Source: Vigna angularis (lineage: Eukaryota > Streptophyta > Magnoliopsida > Fabales > Fabaceae). From it: 64,000 nucleotides of DNA. Within the stretch, counting starts at the first letter, position 1. Each line of letters starts with the position of its first letter. The stretch lies in contig NC_068971.1 of assembly GCF_016808095.1 (NCBI RefSeq), positions 23,548,501-23,612,500 on the forward strand, read 5' to 3'. The notes below the pieces were generated by a model. The model was given only the letters and a program-made list of their open reading frames with translations. It was not told the DNA's origin and ran no database searches. A program made the position numbers and the translations under genes. This document shows positions 1-10,947 of the stretch, piece after piece.

Positions 1-529
1 AGCTTCACTTGTTAATTGTTGGATGGAAGCTTGTGCAAGCCGTGAGTTGGATGTGCAGATTTTCCAATTTAATGTTTGCTAAATCATGTAGCAAGCAAAG
101 AAAGCCGTGAGGTGCCCCTTCTCCATCAGCTTTTCGGTTTTCAATTCATAAGGCAAAAGAAAGATTTTCCAATGCTAAATGGTGGATCCCATCTGATTCC
201 AATTGCCTTGTTTTGTCCTTTGCAAAATTCTTCAATTGAAAGCAAGGAGAAATACATTGCCGTGCCCTTTCATTGGTGGTGGATCCCACTTTCTTCAATT
301 AAAATGATGATGGTTGATTTCCTTATGCTTCTACGTGAATGTGCTAGCAAGTGGCCATGACCTTCTTTGCTTTCAACTTGTTTTGCTGAATTTTTCAATG
401 GGACATTGCTATTGCAATTTATATTTGGAACGTGATTGTTTTTCAAGTGGTGGCCCCATGTGTTTGTCCAACTTGCAAACTTTTGACTTGAAAGAAATGA
501 GTTGCAACATGGTCTTCCATTCACTACAA

Positions 530-740
530 AAAAGTAGGGCATTACCGAAGGCCATAAGCCCTCGGAAATTGCCAAAAGCCGTCGATAATGGATGTTTACC
601 GAAGGCCTATCGACGGCCAAAAATCCTTCGGTAAATCGCTTGTCGCTAACCATTACCGAGGGCTTCTGCCCTTCGGTAATTACCGAGGGCTTCTGCGATA
701 ATTACCGAGGGCCAAAAGCCTTCGGTAATTACCAAATAGC
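530..740. repeat. Subterminal repeat array (ACCGAAGGC family), left end of CACTA
   Basis: ACCGAAGGC/GCCTTCGGT and variants such as CCGAGGGC recur about ten times in alternating orientation. In CACTA elements such arrays bind the TNPA-type protein. The same array occurs at 5950-6100, 23975-24185 and 37565-37715. Confidence 0.85.
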
Positions 741-779
741 TGAAAAAAAAAAGTATAATGGAGGGTACTCAGTCAAGGG

Positions 780-2440
780 TCTGGTAATCGTTTACACCAA
801 CCCTGTAAACGATTACCCAAGAGAAAATTGGAATTTGTACAGAAAGTCCAACACAGGTACTCAGTCAGGTGAACAGGGGTCACCATTGAAAAAAAAGTGA
901 CTTTTAGGCACTTTTGCACTTGTCTTAGGCTGTTCCTTGTGTTTCAGTGGTGGGAGAGGGAGGTTAGTGATGTGATTATGTCCCAATGATGGAGGAAAGT
1001 GATGTTTTGGCACCCCATGATGGAGGAAAGAAACAATGTTTATGAGATGAGCAACTTGAGTGAGTTAACATGCTGTCAACTTTGACCTTTGCTGGGTATT
1101 TTACTGATAACTTTTCCCACCGACCTCCAAATGATGTGATTCTTTTTTTATTAGAAACTAGACTCAAACATCTTTCCAATGACTACTATTTTGTAATTTT
1201 TGGACATTTGAGTTGGTACAGTTTATTGTTTCAAGTTAGCGTTTCATATATTTTTGCCAACTCTGAACTTTGCTTGTTCTTTTGCTCATAACTTTCTCCA
1301 CCGAACTCCAAATGAGTTGATTCTTGTTTTGTTGGAATCTATACTCAAAGACCTTTCCAATTATGCCTTAGAAATCAAATTTATACCTTCTTTGACACTG
1401 TAATCGATTACAAGGACACTGTAAACGATTACCCGAGAGAAAATTGGATTTTGTACAGAAAGTCCAACACAGGTACTCAGTCAGGTGAACAGGGGTCACC
1501 ATTGTTAAAAGAAGTGAGTTTTAAGCACTTTTGATCTTGTCTTAGGCTGGTCCTGGTGTTTTAGTGGAGGAAAGTGATGTTTTGGCACCCCATGATGGAG
1601 GAAAGAAACAATGTTTATGAGATGAGCAACTTGGGTGAGATAACATGTTGTCAACTTTGACCTTTGCTGGCTAGGTAATTCTTTGCTTTTGACAAGTTTC
1701 CTAGCTTCATTCCACTAGTTTAGACATGTTAGGATGTTCACATACCTTAGAATGAGTCTACATTAGGTGAAATGACAATTTGTCACCTTATAAGTACACT
1801 TTTTAGGTACTAAATACTCAAACTTTGAGTTTTAGGTGAAGAGAAGCCACTTGCAGCGTGAATGAAGTGAAGATAATTCCACCAGCAGCTGCAGCTACCT
1901 ACATGGTCTAGTTTGCAGCAGTCTAGCCACGTAGAGAAGCTTCACTCACGGCCTTTGAAGGAGGGGAAACATGTCCAGCAGCTGTAGCTACCATCACATC
2001 CAGTTGGGAAGAAGAAGGAAGCTCACGGTTTCTTTGAGAAGCATGGCAGCAGCTCACGTTCAAAAGAAAGGCTTCTATGGAGTGGAAGAGCTAAGAGAGA
2101 AAAGGAGATGAGTTCAGGGCTGAATGGAGTTGGACGTGTGAAAGAAGAGGAATAGGGAAGGAAAGTCCAGCCACCACTCATGGTTGGCAAAGCTCCAGCT
2201 GCAACTCATTACTTTCAAAGTGAAGAATTTTGCAAGTTGGACAACACAAGGGCCACCACTTAAAATCTGGTGCAGTGCAGATTTTTGATGTGACTGGTTT
2301 AATGTGTGGTATGGTGTTGTGACGTTTTGGTGAGGCTTCCAAGGTCCAAAATTCTTGCTCCAAGGGGGTAGCATACTAGGTAATGGAAGGGTTGCTGAAT
2401 TGGACAAAGAAGTAGCTCTAAAAGTAGCAATTTGGCTTGA
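780..2440. repeat. Segments inside the CACTA that resemble the Athila LTR
   Basis: 785-900 and 1400-1560 resemble 6758-6890 of the LTR on the same strand; shared features are the pair GTAATCGTTTACA/TGTAAACGATTAC and the phrase CAGAAAGTCCAACACAGG. About 2190-2280 resembles the reverse complement of 440-515 of the LTR (TGCAAGTTGGACAA, then GGGCCACCACTT). The match is diverged, so this is older LTR material carried by the CACTA, not a duplication made at insertion. Confidence 0.65.
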
Positions 2441-5400
2441 TTTTCAGTAGCATTTCACTAACTTGGAACCACTTTTTTAGGTCCAAACAACTTAAACTTT
2501 GAGTTTTACCTAATTCTTTGCTTTTGACTAATTTCCTAGGTTCATTTCACTACTTTAGACTTTTAGTTGTACCTAATTCTTTGCTTTTAAATAGTTTCCT
2601 AGGTTTATTTGACCATTTTAAACTTGTGTGCACTGTTCATTTGGTCAAATTTTAGCATACATGCAAAATCACTTCCAATACCGTTAATTTTGCTTAAATT
2701 TGGATGTGAATTAGTGATTTTCGAGTGTGCTATGATTCCTTGTTGTTTCAATGTATAAACACCTTTAAATTGATGATATAAAGTTGCTGGAATCATCACT
2801 TAAGCTTTACAAACACTGCCAATCATTTTTGGGTTTGAAAGCACACTTTTGAAGTCCATTTTCTGGTGCAGTTTTCATTCTTAGTGCTGTTTGATTTTGT
2901 ATACTTTGTATTTTCCAATTGTGCCCTCATATCTATCTTTCTTTTATGTTTTAAAACTTGTGTATATAGTTGCTTTACTGTTTTGGTTAATGCTTTAATA
3001 TTATGACCACTTTTAGTGTATTCTACTAACTAGTTCTAGGTTCTAGGGTGTCATATTTTGAGTTCTAAGTTGTTTTTGTAGTATGACTTTCTCATTACCA
3101 TTGATTTACCATCCTAAACTTGTTAGGACAGTTTGTTTCAAGTTTCTTAGGCTAGTTTAGTGCAGTCATCATGATTTCACCATTCTAGTGCATTTATAGT
3201 AGCCCTTAAGAGGTTTCACTGCATATATATGAGTGGCAGTATATGTGAGGCTCAAATGATTTGTCAAACAAGTTTACATCATCAAATTGGATGTGTGCAA
3301 ACACTTAAATAGTCAAGAAACACACTGCAACAGTATTTCACTAGTGCACTTCCAAATTTAGGCAAAATGGATGGTCTAGTAAGAAATTTTGCATATGAAC
3401 TGACAAATGACCAAATGAACAGTGTGCACAAGTTTTAAATGGTAAAATAAACTTGCATACACTTTGAAAATGCACTTGCAGAGACAGATTCGCAAAATCA
3501 CAGCAACTGAAGCCAAAAATGCAGCAAAATTTGGTGGTTTACAGAGGAAATCTGCATATAGGCTTCTTAATGACCATTTCAACAGTAGAAACAGATTTCA
3601 ATTCACAAAATATACTTTCACAAACATTGAAACATCACAGAAACACACAGTAGCAACAAATGACAGTGGTAGTTGCTTAAGAATGCATAAAAATAAAGCA
3701 AAACTGCAGCAGAATTGGAAATTCATGTGAATCAATGCTGGATGGATCAAGAAACATGTAAGAAAAGTCCTAAGCAACCAGATCTAGCTTGAACATGTTA
3801 GCTAGGAGAATTAAAATGGCCTAAAACATGGCAAGGATTCAAGCACGGTGCAAAAACTTATGGAGAATACTGTGACAGTTTTGGAAACCAGATTTTGATC
3901 AACTCAACTACTGTTTTTGAAATTTAGTGGTGAATACAGATTTCTAGCACTTGAAACATGTATAAATTCATCAAATAAACTTGTCTCAAGCATTAGAATC
4001 AATAAATCTGAACAAAAACAGTGTGCACATGTTCATGGGTCCAGCAACATCATTATTTTACACATTTCTACTTTGTTTACTTTTCAAAGATGAATAGAGA
4101 GGTGAAGTGAATGTGCAGCTACGTTTTTTATTCTTTGGCAACAACAAAAGCTTTCAAAAGTTGTATTCTTATGTGAAAACCTCTTAGGTTTACGTGAATG
4201 AAGAAAGTGGTAGGGTCCTCCTTGTTTTTCTTGCCAAAATGCTTTGTTATCTTTACCTTTCTTTTATAAAATACCGTGTTGTTGTTGTGTCCAGTGGCAG
4301 CCCCTCCCTTTAATGTCTTTGCACCTTGTTTTGTCTTTTCATTGAAGGAATTAAGTGAATGGATGGATAGGAGAGCAAAGTTTTCAGATTTCTAAACCCC
4401 TTTTCACGTGAAGAAGACTTGGTCCTTTATTGCATTTTACTTTTATTGATTGAGACTTATTGACTAAGATGGAGTAGTAGATAGCTTTTATTTTTATTTG
4501 TTTTCAATTCCCTTTGCAATTGAGTGGATCTTGTGTATAGAAGATAAAGTTCACGTCTGGAAGGTAGAGAACCAAATTGCTTGACATTTTCTTCTTTGCT
4601 TGCCAAATAGCTCACGGCCATCAGCAAAGCAATTGAAGATTGGGTGATAGATTTTCCAACCACTGACAGTGGTTGAAATCATATTTTAAACTCAGTTTTG
4701 GTGGTGTGATGGAGTGATTTTACCACATTTTTTTGGCCATAATAAAGTCATATTTCGAATGCTAGAAGTTTCTATGTTGTGTGACACTTTCAGCAAGTCT
4801 AAAATGTTGTTTAAAAGTTGCTAGCAGAGTTCAATTACTGATATAATGGGGTGAGTGCATAATAGTATACTAAACCATGATTTTGGAGTCAAAATTGGGA
4901 AGTGACAAGGTGTTCTTCAGTAACAGTATGGATTTGACCGAATTCATAGTTATAACAACTTTAAAATCACTAAATTAAGTTGTTGGAGTGATTAGTTTTG
5001 ACCTACAACCACTGCTATGACATTTGCTGTCTTGAACCACCAAATTTTGACAACTCTGGCCTAAATCTATAAGTCGGGGTCGTTGGGGGAAATAACTAGC
5101 TTTACTAAGTTTAAAGTTATTGCTCATCAGTCTGGAAGTAGGATAATTATATTATTCTGAAGGTTGAGATGTGCACAAACAGAGGTGGAAGATTTGCACA
5201 AACAGATGTGCTTAATCTGATTCACTTATAATTGCTGAATCAATTGCTTAAAGTAGATGGTATAATGGTTGAAGGGGATGTCAAATTAAAGAGGAAAATT
5301 CAGGTCATGGCACATACTGAGATGTATTTTACAGAGCAATTGTAGTTCTAATGTTAGTGAAATATTTTGTGTCAACTTAAGAAGAGTTCAAAACTATGTT

Positions 5401-7150
5401 CAAACTCTGGATTAGCTCAACATTAACAATTCAGGAGAATTTAATCCTTCTACATCAATACATCCTTCTTAGCTTTCATAGTTCATCAATGCAAATAACA
5501 ACTTACCTCGACGGTAGCCCCTTCGATAGCCTCTGAAGCAGTAGTGGAAGACCTTGTCACCCAGCGACACTGCCCTGGTTACGCCGCCTCGTCCATGCCG
5601 CGTCGTCCGATATCCTCCGTCGACAATGGTAGCCTTCAACTCAGCCACCCACCACCTTCCTCAGCTCAGAACACTGCAAAACGCTACAAGGAAAAAGGTT
5701 ACACCATTGACACGTAATCCAAAACAGTAACAGGAACACAAAATGAGATGGGAGAATGGGACACTTCACCTCTAAGTTCGGAGTGGAGAAGAACCGTACC
5801 AAGATTGTGCTTAGGGTGGGAAGCAGTCTGCACAAGCCACCCACTGAGTTCGTCGATGAAGTTAGGGCAGAGAATGTGAAGATTGGAGGGAAAACGGAGT
5901 TTTCGCGAAATGCTTCCCAAATATCTGACTTTCTAATTTGATGAACGTTACCCACTTACCGACGGTCGTTTGCCTTCGATAATCACTCAGGCCCTCGGTA
6001 AAGTGATGTAACACAAGCCCTCGGAAAAGCCCTCGGAAAAGCCTTCGGTAAATTACATTTACCGAAGGCCAAAAAGCCTTCGGTAATTAACCGTCGGTAT
6101 TAATTGATTTTCTTGTAGTGATTTGATGTTTGCTGAATACTTCATGAAAATGAATTGTGCATGGGCCATGCTCTTCCAATTGAGAAGAAAAAACGTGAAC
6201 TTGCTATGTGTGTCCCTCTTCATCATTTTACTTCAAATGTGCTAAACTTTGCCCAAATGGCCGTGAGCTATACTTAATGGATATGTGAAATATGCCTTCC
6301 TCCCTTATGTGGCAGCTGAATGGGGGCCTTGTGGTTTACTTTCATCATACCAATCCAATAGAATTCAGCATTACATTTTGGAGGTCTTGGTGTGAGTTTT
6401 AGCATGTTTTCCAATGTTACTTCTTGAAATGAGATATAAAATGTGCCAATATGAGTGTTGAATCCTTGAGTGTTGGGAGGTCTTAGCACCGTCTAATGAT
6501 CAATTCCAGCCACCACAAGTATCAAACAACAAGCAAACAATGCAAACAGATTAGAAGTCACTCAAATAATAATCACTAGACTGACATAGGAGAGTAAAAT
6601 AAATACTGGGAACAGCACAAAACGAATTTGAACAAAGTAAAAACTATACGTAAAAATAGACATCCAGACGAAACTATGAAAAAAAATTGCATGCAAAACG
6701 GATAAGAATTGAACTCAAACGAAGACACACAAGTTGACACAACATTCACGCAGCACTGGTAATCGTTTACAGCACCCCTGTAAACGATTACCCAAGAGGA
6801 ATTGCAAATTTGTACAGAAAGTCCAACACAGGTACTCAGTCAAGTGAACACAGGTCACCATTGGCAAAAAAACTGACTTTTAGGCACTTCTGCCCCTGTA
6901 AACGATTACCCGAGAGAAATTGGGAATTTGTACAGAAAGTCTAAATGTCCAAAAATATTTTCCAAAATTTTTCATGCACTCAATAATGTAAATAATTCGT
7001 TTCAGATAATTCAAATTAGTTAAAATAAGAATTTCTGATCAGATTAGGCTCAATTCAGTAAAATGGGAAAATACTGGACAATTAAGCACAATTCCCTGAT
7101 TAATTCTAGCACAATAAACTAAATGAAGTGAATAAAATAATGATTCATCA

Positions 7151-7168
7151 AAATAGACCACACTTAGT
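7151..7168 (-). other. Probable polypurine-tract region next to the 3' LTR
   Basis: Read on the minus strand the bases directly upstream of the 3' LTR are TAAGTGTGGTCTATTT, the place a plus-strand priming tract must occupy. It is not a pure purine run. The core AAGTGTGGTC recurs on the minus strand at 7914-7924, 8515-8525 and 10817-10827. Confidence 0.5.
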
Positions 7169-8504
7169 CTCTTGCACTCCTGGGCAAAATTAAGACGCAA
7201 ATCAGGGAATAATTCAAAGGACTTTCAGGAATGGTGACATAAAACGCAGCATACAGAAAAATAAAATAAATACTAAAGAGAAAAATAAACAGAATTTACA
7301 AAGTTCTCAAGAAGTCTGGACAGAGAAAAAGAAGTAGACAATATCCAACACATAGTCAAGAAAAGCACATACTTACAGAAATCATCCAAGCAATTCAATA
7401 CATAGCAAAATGATTAATCAGCTTAAGAGGTGATTTAAAAATAACAAAACCTCACAGATGCACTCACAGTGTTTCTCTCAAGTGTCTAGGGTAAATAATA
7501 ATATCAGCTCGATGTACTCAAGAAAACAAACACAAGTAGACTTGGCAAGCTTCTAATTATCAATACTTAAATCATATGCATGTTCAGATCAAAAGGTCTT
7601 TTATAGGTTGTAATGGGGCCAAGGATAGGGGAGGATAAATTTGGATAAGTAGCTATAGCTCAGAAGAAATAGAGGTGCACTAGGAAAAAATGTAAACACA
7701 CTGAAATCTCACTCAAACCTCTAATTCAATCCTCTTCTCGACTCCATTATTCACAAAAATTATTTTTCAATTTTTTTTTTCTTTTTCTCATCATTTTTTT
7801 TATCCTGTCTTCTTTCTCTCTCTTTTTTTTTTTTTATCACATAACAGGATATAAATTATCATTTCAAAACATGATGAGGAACCAACTAGCCAATTCATCA
7901 GAATTCCCAAGGAGACCACACTTATTCACAAAATACTTCTATAGCTCCAGACTTTCCTAAGGTTAAGGTAATCATTTGTTTTTCACTTAGGATCAGTGTA
8001 TGAGCTTCAACACAAAGAAATATATACAGTATAGGCTCAAAGGGGTTATCAAAGGATAATAACAAGGTAGGCTTATTTGGCTAAAGAGGCTCAAGAACAA
8101 AAATGCCTTTATCACTTCCAAAAATGCATATAAATCAAGTATATCAAAAAGAATCAAGCCAAGGCATATGTGCAAGCAATCAAGAGACATATCACACACA
8201 AGAAAGAAAATTAAGTGGCTCAAATCTCACATAGGGTATTCGTCACAATCAAATCAACCTCTCAAACGTATAATCATCTTTCCAAGCAAAGAAAAAGCAG
8301 GGATTTTAAACCATAAGTATTAATGAAGTGGAGGAAAAATCTACAACTTTAGACATTATCCAGAAATCAAGAGAAAAATGTAAAATTTATTGCACTCAAG
8401 ACACACTAAAACAACTTAAAACAGAAAAAATTTAACACTCAAAAACAAAAAATTTAACACACAAAAATACATACTAAAAGAAACTAACAGAAAAATCAGA
8501 ATTT
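7169..8504. other. Internal spacer of the Athila-like element, no gene seen
   Basis: AT-rich non-coding sequence with oligo-T tracts at 7769-7835. It contains one GACCACACTTA motif at 7914. No protein-coding similarity was recognised on either strand. Confidence 0.6.
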
Positions 8505-8640
8505 CTCCCCAGTAGACCACACTTAAATCACACAATGTCCTCAGTGTGTCACAATCATCAGATTATCAATTTCAAAGCAGTCAAATAATATAGACAAGTG
8601 CAATAAAAAGTAGGAAAAAAAATGGGAAGAAATTTTCAGA
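8505..8640. repeat. Copy 1 of a diverged direct repeat bracketing the WOX-type gene
   Basis: The order GACCACACTTAAA, TGTCCT, ATCATCA, ACAAGTGCA at 8515-8610 is repeated at 10817-10900. The two copies lie on either side of the homeobox gene and in the same orientation. Confidence 0.6.
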
Positions 8641-8641
8641 A

Positions 8642-8715
8642 ACATCCATCAGTAGATGTTATCATTGACATCCATCAGCAGATGTCTAAATCACCTAGCA
8701 CCCATCAGTAGATGC
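8642..8715 (+). promoter_or_regulatory. Triple CATCAGTAGATG-type repeat upstream of the WOX-type promoter
   Basis: ACATCCATCAGTAGATGT, ACATCCATCAGCAGATGT and GCACCCATCAGTAGATGC start at 8642, 8668 and 8698. Each has complementary arms (ACATC/GATGT or GCA/TGC type). They lie 140-210 bp upstream of the TATA box. A regulatory role is inferred from position and repetition only. Confidence 0.45.
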
Positions 8716-8851
8716 TAATAATAATTTTTTTTTAATTTTTTTTTTAATTTTTTTTAATTTTTTTTTTTTTTGAAAAAGGAGATGACCGGCACTGTGACAA
8801 TAGTCTCGGTGGCAACGACCGGAACTGTTGCTACAGTGGAAACAATTTGCC

Positions 8852-8859
8852 TATAAATA
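8852..8859 (+). promoter_or_regulatory. TATA box of the WOX-type gene
   Basis: CTATAAATAGG is a strong plant TATA box. About 30 bases downstream begins a CT-rich leader (about 8897-8942), typical of plant 5' UTRs, so transcription probably starts near 8885. It points away from the retrotransposon's own direction. Confidence 0.7.
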
Positions 8860-8884
8860 GGCCAATCTCAGCGTCGAGCAACAT

Positions 8885-9652
8885 TTTCTGACCTAGTCTC
8901 TCTCTCTAATCCTCCCTTCTCTCTCTTCTCCTCTCTTCTCCGAGCATCTGGAGTCTGCACGGAGCCTCTGCCACCGCGCCGTTTGGAGAGTCTGAGACCC
9001 GCGAGGAGCTCCTCTTCCAACCTTCCGCTTCCGGGTAAGTCCTCAGAACTTTGGATCTCCCTTTCTTTCTGTCCTTCATCCTCCCTCTTCTCTTTTATCA
9101 GCTTTTATTTCTCTTTTTCATTTCCTGCTTTCCTGCTTTCTTGCTTTCCAGTCTTCCATTTCATTTTTTTTTTATTTTCCATTTCCTGCTTTCCTTTATT
9201 TTATTTTCTTTTCTGCATTACCTGTCCTCTTCCCCTCTCCGATCCATCTTCTTTCTTCCCCTTCAATTTTTTTTTCAGCCTTTCCAGTTTTCTGATTATT
9301 ATGCACACTAAAAACAACTAAAAATCAAACTAAAATCAAAAATAATGGACAAAACACTGGACCTAGATTCGTTAGGACCCTTTGCGAGGACCAGGACCTA
9401 AACATGGACAAAACAGATGGACCGAAAACTAGAAAATGGACAAACCTGAGACAAGACACTGAAACAAAGACTGACAGGACAAAATAAATTTAACAGGAAA
9501 CAAAAACAAATAAGGAAAACACAGAACTAATCTAATTTTTTTATGCTTCTTGTTTTTCCTTTTATTTTTATTTTTTTTATGTTTTGTTTTTTTCTTTTTT
9601 TTTTATGTTTTTGTTCTTTTTATTTTTATATATATTTTTTTATTTAGAAAAT
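8885..9652 (+). other. 5' UTR exon and leader intron of the WOX-type gene
   Basis: A non-coding CT-rich exon runs to 9034, where GGGTAAGT gives a consensus donor. The T-rich stretch to 9647 ends TTTATTTAG, a good acceptor, five bases before the first ATG. The predicted intron is 9035-9647 (613 bp). An open frame at 8983-9321 starts at TTG, not ATG, and runs across the donor, so I treat it as chance. Confidence 0.6.
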
Positions 9653-10192
9653 ATGATGAGTGAGATGGAAATCGAGAGATACACCAGTCAGCGGTGGTGT
9701 CCTACCGAAGATCAGGTCAAGATGATGACCAACATCTTCAACTACGGGGTTACCCATCCAAGCAGAGCGCAAGTCGTCGAGATCACGTCTCGACTAAGGA
9801 CCTACGGAGATGCCAGCGAATACAACGTGCACTGTTGGTTCAACAATCACGGCAATCGGGTCAGGCGCTGGCAAGCGGAGATAGACCCCACTGGCACTCA
9901 GTTTTCACAACTGCCGCTGTACATGTACGGTAAGACCCTGATCACACCTCAATTTTTATTGATTTTTTTTTTCCAATTATTAACACGATTTTTTTTTTTT
10001 TTGTTGAAAGAATATGGCTGGGTGGTAATGAGGGCACCAAGGCTGCTGGACCTGTTTCCCGTCCCGATCATCATCGACGACGACAGAGATGAGCGACAAA
10101 TCCCTCCGCCTAGGCCTCCTACTTTCCGAACCAGAGCTCCCTCGACGGAGCTTACCCTAAGATCACCACCGAGCAACTACTTTCGTTTTTAA
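9653..10192 (+). CDS. WUSCHEL-related homeobox (WOX) type protein, antisense in the retrotransposon
   Basis: A small homeodomain transcription factor of the plant WUS/WOX family, expected to act in the nucleus. Exon 1 is 9653-9929; intron 9930-10010 (81 bp, GTAAG...GAAAG, T-rich); exon 2 is 10011-10192. The spliced product is 152 residues. The homeodomain spans about residues 11-73: RWCPT at its start, helix-turn spacing as in WOX proteins, and recognition helix NVHCWFNNH. The canonical WFQN is WFNN, and the next residues GNR replace KAR, so the invariant Asn is kept but a basic contact is lost. NH after WF-N fits the WUS clade rather than the WOX9 or WOX13 types. LLDLFPV at 104-110 matches the WUS-box pattern and ELTLRS near 139-144 resembles an EAR motif. 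The intron length is a multiple of three and contains no in-frame stop. The second ATG at 9656 is an alternative start. The exons are clearly less AT-rich than the flanks. It lies opposite to gag and has its own TATA box, so it looks like a captured gene. Function and expression are unproven. Confidence 0.85.
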   Translation: MMSEMEIERYTSQRWCPTEDQVKMMTNIFNYGVTHPSRAQVVEITSRLRTYGDASEYNVHCWFNNHGNRVRRWQAEIDPTGTQFSQLPLYMYGKTLITPQFLLIFFFQLLTRFFFFLLKEYGWVVMRAPRLLDLFPVPIIIDDDRDERQIPPPRPPTFRTRAPSTELTLRSPPSNYFRF

Positions 10193-10799
10193 TGCTTTAT
10201 GTTTTTTTTTTTTTATATGTTTTTGCTGGCCGAGTGTGGCCAGAATAAGGGTTGTAATATGAACACTTAATTTGTTTTTATATGTTTTTAATGTTTTTAT
10301 GTTTTTTTTTTACTATGGTGTGTAATATTAACGATCAGAAATGATCGACCGTGAACAACTTTATTTTATTTTTTTGTATTTTTGTTAACAGCAGTGTAAG
10401 ACATAATATTATCGGCGTATTTGGTTATTTTCAAATAAATGCACTCAGATTAAATCTGCTCGAACCTCACCTCTCTGCCTATTACTGCCATTTTGCTCTT
10501 ACGATTATTTATTTATTTAATTTTTTTTTTATTATTATTATTTTTTTTTAAACAAAAACTAAATAAAAAAAAACACAAATTAACAAAAAAAAAAGACATA
10601 AAACCGAACACAAAATATCAAAGCACACAAAACACAAATGTCAAAAATAGCAGAAAAAACATATATTTACAGAACATAAATTAACAAAACAACAGATCTG
10701 GAACATAACATACAAATTTTTTTTATTTATTTTTTTTTAAAGATAATAATTCGAAAACAAAAAAGAAAAGGAAAAACAAACTTTAAAAGAAAAAATAAA
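10193..10799 (+). other. 3' flank of the WOX-type gene, AT-rich
   Basis: Contains poly-T tracts and AATAAA-like signals (for example AAATAAATG near 10432), compatible with 3' UTR and polyadenylation. No further coding recognised. Confidence 0.4.
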
Positions 10800-10932
10800 A
10801 TGCAGAATCTTCCCGAGACCACACTTAAACTACACTGTCCTAGATGTTTTCTAAGCATAAGATCATCAATTAAAACAATCAACAGATAAAGGACAAGTGC
10901 ACTAAAAATATGAAAACGGGGAAGAAAGAAAA
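10800..10932. repeat. Copy 2 of the diverged direct repeat bracketing the WOX-type gene
   Basis: Shares GACCACACTTAAA, TGTCCTAGATG, ATCATCAATT and ACAAGTGCACTAAAAA in order with 8515-8610. In the retrotransposon's sense it follows the gag stop closely, so it may be the original post-gag spacer. Confidence 0.6.
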
Positions 10933-10947
10933 AGAAAACTTCCCTGG

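Larger units (their letters stand above)
522..6120. mobile_element. CACTA (En/Spm) transposon, internal-deletion derivative, inserted in the LTR
   Basis: The element begins CACTACAAAAAAG and ends TTTTCTTGTAGTG, the terminal inverted repeats of plant CACTA transposons. The uninterrupted copy at 14524-14529 shows that ATT at 519-521 and 6121-6123 is an exact 3-bp target duplication. Both ends carry subterminal repeats of the type ATTACCGAAGGC in both orientations (about 535-735 and 5950-6100). I see no transposase coding. Interior blocks at about 1690-1830, 2440-4030 and 4670-5090 align in order with 28960-30800 and 34850-35225 of the larger CACTA in this window, which identifies it as a deletion derivative of that family. 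It also holds pieces resembling the Athila LTR (about 785-900, 1400-1560, 1850-2440). Confidence 0.95.
1..7150 (-). repeat. 3' LTR of the Athila-like element, interrupted by a CACTA insertion
   Basis: Bases 1-521 correspond to 14006-14526 and bases 6124-7150 correspond to 14527-15553. The LTR ends at 7150 with TGATTCATCA on the plus strand. Its first about 1150 bases lie left of the window. The interruption at 522-6120 is a CACTA element with its own target duplication. Short open frames here (for example 76-360, repeated identically at 14081-14365) are LTR sequence, not genes. Confidence 0.93.

Noticed and set aside
76..360. 94-codon frame repeated identically at 14081-14365
   Set aside because: Identity comes from the two LTRs being nearly identical; there is no protein similarity or coding context.
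8983..9321. 112-codon frame rich in Phe and Ser
   Set aside because: It lacks an ATG (starts at TTG) and runs through a consensus splice donor into a T-rich intron.
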